64,000 nt of DNA from Tubiluchus corallicola. Taxonomy: Eukaryota > Priapulida > Priapulimorpha > Priapulimorphida > Tubiluchidae. Of the stretch, positions 1 through 11,900 are shown one piece after another. The notes under the pieces are model-generated. The model made no database searches, had not been told where the DNA came from, and was given only the letters and a program-made list of their open reading frames with translations. The stretch spans positions 62,001 to 126,000 of the forward strand of contig JAQGDQ010000439.1 of the NCBI GenBank assembly GCA_030141605.1, read 5' to 3'. Positions within the stretch are counted from its first letter, which is position 1. Each line of letters begins with the position of its first letter. Position numbers and translations under genes: made by a program.

Positions 1-290
1 CTTTCAAAAGTGCATGAATGGAAAATGAATTTGTTTCTGTCAAAAGTGCATGAATGTAAAATGAGCTTGTTACTCTTTACATTTCATGTATGGTTACGAA
101 CTTGCTATCCCCAATAGAGTGTGCATAAGAAACTAACTTGTTGCTACGAAGTGCATGCATTAGGAACATACTTGTAACACTTTTTGAGTGCGTACTTGAG
201 AAACGAACTTTTTACTTTCAAAAATGCACGCACGAGAAACGAACTTATTACAGTGCTCTTAAAAATGCAAGCATTGAAAAATGTAGGTAC
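1..290. repeat. Degenerate tandem repeat at the left edge
   Basis: Roughly 35-47-bp units carry variants of AAAATGCATGCATGAGAAA followed by GAACTTGTTAC, repeated about seven times with substitutions and small indels. It probably continues beyond the left edge. No coding frame in it resembles a protein. Confidence 0.5.
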
Positions 291-1181
291 ATTTGAACAG
301 TATGACCCTTCAGTACGAGTTTCATGTTCTAGTGGTGAAAATAACAAAATTACAAGTTTCTTCTACTTCGACTAAAACTTAGCGCCTTTCATAAAGTGAT
401 GTTCTTTAATCGCAAAAAGCCAAGCTAACCACTGATTATGGAAAAAGCAGTATAGAGTTATTGTTTAAACGAATTCCGGAGTAAAGGAATTAGTTTGGTT
501 TAGTATTGCTTTACTATGAAAAAAGTCTGTTACATATGCTATGATAAGACTAGTCTTGAAATAATTTAGTGATCCAAATTATATTATTCCAGTCTTCTTT
601 GAGAAAAACATTGCAATGCTGCGTTAGTGCATCAGATGAAAACTAATCTAACTTGCGTAATGCAGACAGATCTTTGATCTTATGTATGAATTTTACCTTT
701 GATCATCTTTTTACAATCATTGGAGCAATAACATTGCATTGCGGTGGGGAGCAAGTTTTGATTTCGCGGACTTTGATGGTGCGTCATACGTTTTTTATAG
801 AATTCTGCAGTCTGAAAGCCTGGATTAAGCACTCAGTGGCTGAACGTATTTAATGCAGGAACCCGGAAGCAATCTGATTATCAAGTATAATCTTCTAAGA
901 CCAGACACCCAGCCAGCAGAGGTGTCTTTGTCGTCTTCATGTGCTACATATCTTCCTTCAACAAGCTAAATAGCAATAGGTAGCATAACAGACGAAACTC
1001 CCCAGAAACAGTTTTCTTGGTGGTCGTCCACTCTTTTATTAGGTAGTCTGTACATTGCTTAACTCTGTTCGCCATCACACACAGTGGACGACTCAGCTAC
1101 TGTCATTGCCCCGATAACTCAGTCTGTTCCGTGCATATTTCTTTTGTTATTGTGAGTTAGTGATGTTGAGCCTAATTGTTG
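291..1181. other. No recognisable gene
   Basis: AT-rich non-coding DNA, probably within or beyond the last visible intron of the NOS1AP-like gene. The short open frame at 653-853 matches no family I know. I see no splice-bounded exon here. Confidence 0.4.
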
Positions 1182-1223
1182 TTGAAAATCGCTTGCAGAA
1201 GGTAATCTGCAAGCGATTTTCAA
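1182..1223. repeat. Perfect 18-bp hairpin
   Basis: The left arm TTGAAAATCGCTTGCAGA (1182-1199) and its exact reverse complement (1206-1223) flank the 6-base loop AGGTAA. About 20 bases downstream is GAGTTCAAGTCCC, which resembles a tRNA B box, so the hairpin may sit in a tRNA-derived SINE head. Confidence 0.75.
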
Positions 1224-1756
1224 TTGGTAAGCAGAAGATCTTGAGTTCAAGTCCCAAGGGAGGTGCATAATTTAGTATTGCTCTCTTGCTCTTATTGGAT
1301 CAAAACGTTTTAGCAGTTCTGAATGTAATAGTTAAGTTCTTGCTTATTTGTTCGTTGTAAATAAGTAAATATCTCAGTATATCAATACCAGGAAATAGCC
1401 ACATTGTTGCAGGTCTTAATCACAGCACAAGTAATTTGTTTGCTCCTGAATTCAATTATTCTGGACAACAGGAATATATTACACCGTTTTTTTAAATAAA
1501 AAATGCTGTTAGCACCTCAACATTATGTTTTGTAACTTTGTAGTACTGATTTAACCTGTGCGTATCATATGCCCATGCGTTTGTTTTTTAACCTGATGCA
1601 CATTTTGGTACGAACGAACAACATTTTGATTCTATGAATGAAACGTTTTTAGGCTGTATTATCTGTCGTTTTGCCTAATTACATTTTAAATAAGCCGTGC
1701 AGACTTTCATTCTATCATTTCTCAACTTGTCTATAAAAGACTTGTGCTAACACTAA

Positions 1757-1893
1757 TAGAAAACCTAGTGTTGTAATTGTGAATGTCAGATGTTGGCGTA
1801 TACAAATTTAAGAATAACTTACTACCAGAATTGTTTCTAAATTACTATACGCCAGCATTTGACATTCACAGTTACAACACTCTGGGTTTTCTA
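1757..1893. mobile_element. Short foldback element (MITE-like)
   Basis: Arms of about 46 bp (1757-1803 and 1846-1893) are inverted copies with a few mismatches around a spacer of about 42 bp. The outer ends read TAGAAAACC and GGGTTTTCTA. No coding capacity. Family not identified. Confidence 0.65.
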
Positions 1894-1914
1894 CTAGCAG
1901 TTCTTTCTTCATCG

Positions 1915-2057
1915 AACGCTTTTATACATATAAGGGTCAAAGGTCGTTAAAATATCAGGGATCAATATTATGGAGCTCCCTACCTCATATAACTTCTTTA
2001 CCTCTGCATTCACTAAATAAACAGTACACTAAGGCACTTCTTGAATCTTACGTATAA
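1915..2057 (+). pseudogene. LINE reverse-transcriptase C-terminal remnant
   Basis: From 1950 the frame reads KYQGSILWSSLPHITSLPL and continues to a TAA at 2057. This matches the very C-terminal W-NSLP-type block of CR1/jockey-like non-LTR retrotransposon proteins. An in-frame stop upstream shows decay. The copy is 5'-truncated. Long pyrimidine-rich sequence follows, and a LINE-like 3' end may lie near 3065. Confidence 0.6.
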
Positions 2058-3065
2058 ATCAATTTTTTGTCTATTAGATGTACATTCTTGTGGTAATTTT
2101 TGCTGAAAAACAATTTTTTTATAAGGTGCAAACTCACCTTCTATAATGCTAGATGTCCAATAATGAACTTCTTATATTACAGGCAACAGTCAGCAAAATG
2201 GACATAATGATTTGGCGTAGAAACAATTGTGAGGTATTTTCAATGAGTTGCTTAGTAGTTCATAAATTTGTCACTTAGCTATGCAATATGTATGCCTTAC
2301 CAGCTGTACTTACTTTATTGCTTGCTTGTTCAGCTATGCACTGTCTGCATGATGTCCAATTTGCATTGCCGCAATTACACTCGCTGCCAATTTTGATATG
2401 CTTTGCAAATAATTTTTCTTTATTTTAATGCTTATCAGCTTGATTGCTAATACAGACACTTGATAATTTATTGTGCATTTATATATTTTTTGGCCCTTTC
2501 TTAGTACTGCTTAAAAACTTAAGATATTGCTTATTTGTTAAATCAGACAGTTATTTGTTTTCTGCTGTTATGATAATTAAATCTGGATCATAATTTTGTT
2601 ATTTTTCAAATACTAAATTTTTTTGATTAATGTATTGCAATTGTCAGGGCAATTTATCTTGCTTTTTTACCTTTTTTTCTTTCTTTTTGCTATTTGAAAT
2701 TTTATCTTGCAAACGCTGTTTTTCTGAACATTAAAATATTCTCTTTTCTCTTTTGTGTTTTGAACCATATGAATTATGTTTAATGTTTGACTATATTTAG
2801 GAACGACTGATTTTTGGTTTTTGTTTTTTTTTGCTGTTGTTGTATTTTTGTTTTTTGCATTTATGGACGTATATGTATTTTTTAATAATTGTGTTCTGCT
2901 GTCATTAGCGTCTTTTTGTTTACTGTCTTTCTGAGAAGGGTGGTTGACTCGATAACCTTTGGTTTTTCGCCACCATTTCTCGCATGTTCGTTTGTATTTT
3001 TGTGTATTTTATTGTCAAATTATTGTAAATTTATGGAGAAAAATAAAAAATTACTTACTTACTAA
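2058..3065 (+). mobile_element. Probable 3' UTR of the preceding LINE remnant
   Basis: T-rich, gene-free sequence ends in a short ACTT-type tail after AATAAAAAA at about 3040-3065, as in many LINE 3' ends. Joining it to the coding remnant at 1915-2057 is inference, since about 1 kb separates them. A second insertion could account for part of it. Confidence 0.3.
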
Positions 3066-4757
3066 CTGACTTGTATTGAGTTAATATCGCGTGTCTAACC
3101 CCGCACTATGTTGTACTCGAAGCTCCTTGCCAAGGATAACTTTCAGCCTCTATAGATAAGGTATGAAATGCTGTGCTGTGATAAAACAGCTGAACAGATA
3201 AAACTATGATGATATAAAACAATGTTTATTATGTTATATGTAAATCTAGTTGTTTCATAAATACGTCGATCGTTTACTAATATGTAATACTAAAACATAT
3301 TTAAGCAGTTTTTGGTAGAACTTAGGCTGCTAGAACGTAGAACATAAAAACGTGAATCGTAACCATGTTGCACGTATTTTAATCCACCAAGGCTGTTCTT
3401 GTTTTTTTCTCAGCTATGCAATATTACTATGTAGAAAGCAGCTTTAGTCTCATCAACACACATTTAATGAGGAAACAAAATTTAGGTTTCTTCGATTTTT
3501 GGGAAAAAATTTTGGTTTCGTTTATATTTTCACTACTTTAATAGCAATAACTGTCTGTTATTGCCATGTTTCCTTGTTTTCATGTTTTCATTATTTTCAT
3601 TATTTCCTTGACAATTATACTAATTTATACACACGTACCCTACGCTTTATTAGCAAGTACCATTTCTATGCCAAATTGTTACAAACAAATAGGCCCTGTG
3701 CTCATTGCTCGTGGCGTCATCTAATCTAGAAGCCTTCATAAAATTAAATGCTACCAACTTGATATGTTTTATTCTCTGAGATCTTGTCGATTACGTCAAT
3801 AACGATATCAGCAAATTATGAATTCTTGCTTTGTGTGCTTCTGTGTGAGGACCGAAACTGCAGCTGATATTGCAGATCAAATTAATGTGGAGAAGCCCAA
3901 GCTTATGGTGTACAGCTTCAATCTACCCACCACACTATTATATTACATGGATAACCATGTAGTCCATTAAGAGGAACAAAACTCCAATGATGCTGCTTTC
4001 TATAGACTGGGCTTCATGGACGAACGATTCATTACTATCAGATGTCTCTTATGACTCAGACCTCTTAGTCCCTATTCATAATTCATAATTGCTTTCACAA
4101 GGGGGTAAGCCCACCAATGCAGACGCGATAAGACTGGAGCAATGCGATTAAAAACATTATTTGAACTACCATAGTGTCTGAATCCATGTTTCTGGTTGTA
4201 TCTATTGCAAAATTGAATTTCTGTGGTCCTTAATGCATTTTGTTAAAAAAGCTAACACGGGTACTTGTATTGTTAAAAGGGACACCGTACTGACTACACA
4301 CAGTCTTGTTATACATGCTAAATTGCTAATTATGCTTTTTATTTACAAGATTCACACTATATTATTGTACGTTATACTGAGTATCTGTAGTACTCTATCT
4401 AGTATTTTCAGTCTAACCACACCGTGAACATAAAGCTTTTCAATCAACACTTAAATGCGTTTAACGATCTTGATCCTATCACAATATTTTACCACTATCA
4501 ATTCAACCCAGAACAAAAACAAGACAAAGGCTTGGTTAAACAGACTCCTTAGCAGTCGGTGACGTCAGCAGTGATTAGTGAGTTAATGATACTGACATGT
4601 CTGTTTGAATATGTGCATAACTAATCAGCATTCGAAAGCTTAATTCAAGTAATGCCTGAATATGATGAAAGCTGCTTAGGTAAACAACTTGCTGATTTTC
4701 CTCGCATGCTACAGGTTCAATATATTCCAGAGATTTAATTTAACAGCAGTTCATCTG
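3066..4757. other. Non-coding, no gene seen
   Basis: AT-rich DNA in the presumed NOS1AP intron region. I looked on the minus strand for the next PTB-domain exon (the lysine-rich strand after RRIR) and found no convincing one. The stretch at 3830-4150 is slightly richer in GC but shows no conserved frame. Confidence 0.4.
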
Positions 4758-5122
4758 CAGGGCCGAATTATGACCTTTTGGGACCGGTAAGCTAATTAAA
4801 TTATGGACCCCGCTCAGACAGAGCCACCCTCTAACTTGCTCGCACTCGTCTCGACTATTTTTGACTTGTGATATATATTTCAGCAACATTTACATAACTG
4901 GGGGTCCCATATTTCAAATAAAGGACTTCAAAGATGGGCCCTTGTGTCAAATAAAGGGCCTCAAACAGGGATCCTTTATCTCAAATGAGGAGCCACTTTG
5001 AAATCGGATTTTCAGACTTCCTGGCTTGCTTTTTTTAAAATTGAAATTCTATTTAAGTTACATGAAGTATTTAGGGGCCCTAGACTGCAGCCTATACTAG
5101 CCTATAGGGCAATCCAGCCCTG
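4758..5122. mobile_element. Non-autonomous hAT transposon (365 bp)
   Basis: Begins CAGGGCCGAATTATGAC and ends with the inverted form CAATCCAGCCCTG. These CAGGGC-type ends are typical of hAT elements. It is flanked by a near-perfect 8-bp target duplication, TTCATCTG (4750-4757) and TTCATCAG (5123-5130), matching at 7 of 8. Internally there are three direct repeats around TCAAATAAAGG. No transposase frame remains. Confidence 0.75.
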
Positions 5123-5217
5123 TTCATCAGTACAAACAGTTTTACTTCATCAGCAAAAACATTTTTTGCAAAACTTGTACAAGTACTAACAGATACTGTT
5201 CTATAGTTTCTGAGATA

Positions 5218-5690
5218 GGCAATCGCGATGCAGTATAGCGCACCCACCAAGCAATCACGATGCAGTATAGCGCACCCACCAAGCAATCACGATGCAGTAT
5301 AGCGCACCGACCAAGCAATCACGATGCAGTATAGCGCACCGACCAAGCAATCACGATGCAGTATAGCGCACCCACCAAGCAATCACGATGCAGTATAGCG
5401 CACCGACCAAGCAATCACGATGCAGTATAGCGCACCCACCAAGCAATCACGATGCAGTATAGCGCACCCACCAAGCAATCACGATGCAGTATAGCGCACC
5501 CACCAAGCAATCACGTATGCAGTATAGCGGACCCACCAAGCAATCACGATGCAGTATAGCGCACCCACCAAGCAATCACGATGCAGTATAGCGCACCCAC
5601 CAAGCAATCACGATGCAGTATAGCGCACCCACCAAGCAATCACGTATGCAGTATAGCGCACCCACCAAGCAATCACGATGCAGTATCTGA
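5218..5690. repeat. 32-bp minisatellite, about 14.7 copies
   Basis: Unit CCCACCAAGCAATCACGATG plus CAGTATAGCGCA, spaced exactly 32 bp. Variation is limited to a C/G change (CACCC or CACCG), one CGGACCC unit, and two units with an inserted T (CACGTATGC near 5513 and 5643). Homogeneity is high. It lies about 280 bp beyond the 5' splice site of NOS1AP-like coding exon 2, inside the intron. Confidence 0.95.
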
Positions 5691-5973
5691 GACCGTGAAT
5701 ATCTATCTAAAGACGTGATCTCGAGCTCTGCACGTCTAGCTGAGCCATGGAGCTATTGGGAATACGTAAATTTCGTATAAAGGAGGTTTCCTCTTAATTT
5801 CTATCATTGTTTTTGTGTGAGACGTCACCAGGAAACTCTGGTGGGTGATCGAACCGTAGCCTTCCTGGCATGACCAATTTCGGCAATCAATGCTTTTGTG
5901 TTAGTGTTTGCTCACCAAGCCGTGTCTCTATAAACTATCAGGACGCTGTTCGTGCAGAATAAAAATCACTTAC

Positions 5974-8900
5974 CCGAATTCGTCTCATTGCTGCAACTAT
6001 CTCCACGCGATTTGTTGGTCGGGGAACTTCCAAACTACCAATGTACTGAAATTTATACAAGGCAAAACGTTGTCGTTATAAAATAGCTTATAAAAACAAA
6101 AAATGGAATATTTCACAATATTTCTTAAAGTTAAACACTAATAATAATTATTTACGATATTTATATATTTATAATGAAGCAGTATATGATGGTTAGTATT
6201 CCAAACGACGTGTTTTTGTAAAACCTGGTGTAGACAAATCAGTTTTCCTTATCAAGTTGTCTTGCTGAGGAATTAAAGGAAGACATAACCCAATCTTAGA
6301 CTGCAGGTTAAAACAATCTACTTTCTAAACTATTGAAAGAGAACATACTATTATTGCTAAAATTACTGGTTTGAAAATAAATTAGCTACTTATAAGCCGG
6401 ATAACAAAAATGAAAAAAAGATGATGTGGTGGGACGCCTCATTTGCCTTTAGACGGAAATTACACCCTTTCCTGATTCCTGAAAATGTGAAAAAATTTTG
6501 GACAGTCTAGGACCTGTTTAAATACTAGTAATGCTAAGCAAGCTAATGTTACTTTTTATAAAAGCAAATGTATAAATTAAAATACATTGTTCAAAAATGT
6601 ATGTTTCGTTGAACTATTTAATTCAAATGACTATTCTCTGTCTGAAAAAAATGTCCTATAATATTTCCATATAACTTCTATTTCTGACAGCCTTTGGCAA
6701 GTTATTTTAATTTCGCGAAAAGCTCATTTCGCCGCGTAGAGATCGTCCAGCGTTAAAATGACGAAATTTGCATACGGTAATTTTGCAACTCGATTTTCGC
6801 CCAACAAATTGCAACATTATGCATGTCAGCCTCCGTTGTCTCACCACCTGATAAAACTGACTCGTTCGAACACGGCTTTCATCAAGCGTGCCAGTTTTAA
6901 CTGTTATAATATCATAACTTACTACTAACAAACTTTTTGTACGGCTTGAATTGCACACCCAAAATCTGTGTACGCTAACCATATTTCATTACTGTTTTGT
7001 GACCTGTTATGCATGCCTGCTAATGATGACTGCTTTTGATACGCAATGCATGTAAGCACGACGAAAAACAAATAAACTGAACAGAATGGAAGTTTATGGC
7101 TATTCGTCAAAAACTACTCTTGTGTTAAAATGGCATTTCCTAATTTTTCACAGATGACCAACACAAGGAAAGGCATGCCAGAAACGCTCACGTTAGTCCA
7201 ACTTCCGATATGATTATTGAAGAGAACTGAGGTTACGCTGCTTACGCAACTACCCGAGTGTGTGTGCACTTACTCTCTGCTATATAAATATGCAAGAAAG
7301 ACAACTTAAGAAAGACTATATTAACAAAATGACACAAAAAGTGAAGTACGTATTACGAATTTCTCAGTCTATTCTTGCACACACTGAACTGTCGAATAGG
7401 CAAGGATCAGCTGTGAGTTTACTTTGTTCAGATAATAAATTTCCTTTAAGGTGCTCTGATTTCTAGAGGTAGCCAAGAAAAGTTAAGGTAAATGGATAAT
7501 TGAGTTACTGGGCTTAACTATCTGAGGAAATCTTAAACCATCAGAAGAGAGTGATGGATAAAATTACTAATGTGTGCATGTAACAGGTTTGTAATTTGAT
7601 CAAGAGCCTACAAAATGGAAGCTAAACGGATTGGGGACTAGTTTTTATATAATTATCAAAGGCTAATATACTTGTTATAGATAAACGCAATTCTGCAAAG
7701 CAATGTTAAAATATTAACAATGTTTGAAACTATACATGTACACTGTTGATATGAATGGGTGTGCCAAAAGAAATGTACAGTGCAATGGAAATATGACACA
7801 CATGACAAAATTAACCTGGACTTGTGATTATGATGTAAAAATAATAATCATATTATATCCAATTTTCTTAGTCTGTAACCTGGTATGACCGTACTTATTC
7901 GCTTTGTGTGGTGCGCCAAAAAGGAATGTACAGTGCAATGGAAATATGACATACATGACAAAATTAACGTGGACTTGTGATTATGACTTAAAAATAATAT
8001 TCATATTATATCCAATTTTCTTAGTCTGTAATCTGGTATGACCGCACTTATTCGCTTTGTGTGGTGTAACATTAAAAAGCTTAAAGCGTCTGTTACTACA
8101 TTGTTTCTTTTGGACATCTTGTACGGTAGAAAAAGATCGAAATCTGTGTGTATACAGTTATTACGTAATGGCTAAAATTTTAAAGAATAATTTTCTTTAA
8201 TTACTCACTACAACCAGAAGCGGCTGTAGGTTAGCCTATTTTTACAGTTTATGCTTTCCTCGTCTGCAATGGATTATTCCGTGGTTGCTAATGAGAGAAA
8301 ACATATCCACGCCATTTGTTACTACATACCTTCAAACCACAAGGTTTTCAGCACCCTGGTCTAATAATGACCTCAATTTAGGTTTGTAATATTTGTCATC
8401 TACTCATGAAGCCATTTATATTTGTCGGCGGCATCATGCGATCAACGACGAAAAATCGTGGCGTTTCACGTGCGCATGCGCAGCTTGTTCGAAATACAAG
8501 TCAGCATTTTTATGTTGCAGGATACCCATGGCCGTAGTCGGCTTTTGAAAAGTGGTCCGGCCACAGATACGGAACAGGTAGAAAAAGAATACAGCAGCAA
8601 CTTATAGAAGAGTATATTATAATTTATAATACAGAGTTATAATATAATAGAGCACTACACATACTCAATGATGACATGATTGATTAAAACTTCCAAACAC
8701 ACATCTGCGCCGCTCATTTCTAGCAGTAAACTCGTTCGCAATTTCCTTCAGGTCGAGAGCGTCTGTTCTATCCATATGTACATGCAAAGTCATGAGATTG
8801 TTCAATCTAGTTTGCGTCATCGTACTCTGCAAATAAGTTTTTACTCTACGCAGGGGTGAGAATGTCTAGGCACGTATGGCAGAAAAAGTGGTCCGGCCAT

Positions 8901-11900
8901 GGCCGGACCGGCCGGACCGCCGACTACGGCCTTGATACCATGGCTTGTTTTCCTTCAAATGCCGTGATTTCAATACTTAACGTGCAAATTAAAACGTAAC
9001 AGTACATAGTATTACGTAAAATTCTTTAAATTTATAAAACAAGCTTAACTAAAGTCATCAAAATAATAACAACGATAATAACAACATTTCAAAAATCGCT
9101 GTATTGGTTTTTCTAAGTTTGCTTTATAAAGTAAATATGTATTTTTTGTATTTTTTTGTTAAGTAGGCTTTAAATGCTAAACTACAAATACTGATGTAAA
9201 TTTCTATTAGTATTACATAAAAGCTTATAAATTATCTGCGTTGTTTGATTGCGTACCTTAATTTATGATTATTTGCCTTGGGTCTCACACAAGGTGTGGC
9301 AGTTATCTAATTATTATTAAGGATGTTATTGGTTACTAGCATATGACACATGGGGATGCATATACATTTTCTGTCAAATGACGTATATATAGTCTTATAA
9401 TTATTATTTTCTCCGCGTCTTTGCCTACCAGGATTTTACCACACGCTTTTATTCACATTAATCTTCTTCACCATATCAGCATGTTATTGGTTTTACACGG
9501 CAAAGCACTCTGTTCAGTCATATTACGTATTGCATGCATATTTACTTTTGTTAAAATGCCACAGAGCGGTCTCATGTGAATAATATCAGTTCTTCTGTCA
9601 ACACAGCAGAATTTTACTCGTTTAAATAAACAGAAGGACTGATTAAATCTAGTGAATGGTTACTCAGGGATCAGAGTAAAAGACTTCACGAACGCCAACA
9701 AAATTTATGACTGTATCATGGATCAAGCTTCAATGATAAATGTACTGCGCATGCAAAAAGCATTAGGATTCAGGAACTGAGTAAATAATCATTGGCTAAC
9801 GAAGTTTCTATGACCTTATTTGGACATAATGGACAAAAGCCTTAATTTAGATATTTCATTAAAATGAATCACGTTATAGCGCCATTCCGATTTGGAGAAG
9901 CTGCAAATACGTGCGATTTGCACAAAAAGAAAAAATTAAACATTTGGGCGTGATGAACCTGACTTTTTATAAGAACATGGAACAATGTGAACGTTAGCAG
10001 GTTACTGAGGGAAAATTTACCAATGCGAATGTATCTTTTGATAACGCGCACATCATATGAACTGTTTCTAAAATGCCTCAGAACTACGACGTCTATACTT
10101 ACAACATGATAACCAGTCAAACCAACTCGATCTTTGGCTGAGGTCAAGGTCAAGGGTAATCGATGCTACCATATCACCTACTGTCAATGGCTGTTTGTCA
10201 GGATTTTAGTCTAGTCCCATTTTCATAAAAGTGGAACCCTAGAGGCGTTTTTTGGCAAAATAACCAGTCCGAAAAACGCCGTTGCCAGCTCAAAAAATTA
10301 GCGAAAGAGGTTAAAAACGCAAAAAACAGCCGCCAAGTTTTTACACATACAACGTTCATTAAGAGAAATTTTCAGAAAATTAAAATTAAGAAGCCATTAC
10401 ATCTGTTCCAGGGTAGATGGACCCGAGGAACCCATTTCTGTCATTTTCATTTCATTTCATTTTAAAATGGCAGCCTCGCGATAACGAAATAATGCCGATC
10501 AAGCAGTTAACCGTTTCATCATAAGATTCATTATACAAATAAAATATAATCAACTGGATCTTCTTGAATCCAGAAAGCTGCTACTTACCCTAAAATAATG
10601 CAATATGACAACTTTGGTATTAGGTTAAAAATATAGTCAAAATATAGGTTAGTTTTTCAGTTTCAAGGAATCAATTTCTGATGCCCAGAAACACCTATAA
10701 CATCACCTCAGGTAGGATATCAAGATGGCTGCCAAAATATTTGTAGCCGCTTGTGTAATATATTAGTTATATTGCCTGAACTAAGGTAAATGGGACGATG
10801 ATATTAATATATTAGGAAGATACATTTTTGCTTAAGATCCAGTCATGACAGGCGATTAAAGTTTCCTTGCGTTCGACTAGGAATTAAATTTTGTTACCTG
10901 CCGCAGAACAGTAATTAAAAGGAAACTGGCAAACATCAAGGTAACTGAACGTGTCTATGAATAAATACATTGATGAACGCCTCTTTCCAACCTCCGCTAT
11001 AATGTCGAAATTAGAAAGGTCCAAGAATCCATATTTGTCCACTAGTCGCTTTTCAAATTATAAGAAAGGTACTGTTGGATGCTGCGTCACTGTTACTGCG
11101 GGTTATCGATTAACAAATTGCTGAGTGGCAGTGTTCACGATATGTGTGTTTAGCGACCAAAGTTAGACAACATTGTGCCTGGTTAGAAGGTAGATGAATA
11201 CAACCAGGAAAATCGCTTCAGGGCATGTTCACTTCCACACCGTCTTCGGGTATTTTCTCACTGACTGAGGATACATATCTGAGCGTGAATAAAACGTATG
11301 CCCCTTCTTTCTCTTAGAGGGAGGAATATTGATAGCGATTTATGTTCTCCTTTCGCTACAACCATCAGTTACGCAGTAAGTAAGCCATTCCGTTGAGTGC
11401 AGGATACCGACTTGCACAGTACCGAATCACTAAAAGCTTGCATTGTTAAGTTTTTGAAAACAGTACTAAGCTGCCTAACAGGCATCTTTATCGATTATTA
11501 AGCCTGAACTAGTGATGTTGCCGGCACAGTAACAAAATTTACCCTGTTATAGTGTTCTAAAATTGTTACCCATAACCCATGGATTGCTACTTATAGTGAC
11601 TCTACACTCTTGCTATAGTTGGCTTACAGACATCTTGTTTGACGTTCTGGTTCGTGGGTGCCCTTAAAACTGCTGAAATGCGATGTTGATTAAATTATGC
11701 GGCTCGATTTGTTTGCAATGAAGCCCTGGATTTAACGCTCATCGATCTGCGAGAGGACAATCCGCTAGATAAAGTGATAAAGAATCTGCTCAAGGATTTA
11801 TGTGCTTAATTAAAAACGGCGAAATTGAAAGACATTTCAAAAGCCTTTGCCTCGACTTGCTTGCGTTGCTAATGCACTCAGATGTGTTGACGCAAATTTT

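Noticed and set aside
2640..2710. Minus-strand lysine-rich frame resembling the NOS1AP strand after RRIR
   Set aside because: It is a TTTTTCTTTC pyrimidine tract inside a LINE-like 3' region. Only the lysine run fits, and the following conserved segment is absent.
5218..5690. CRISPR array
   Set aside because: The 32-bp units are contiguous with no variable spacers, and the genome is animal; it is a minisatellite.
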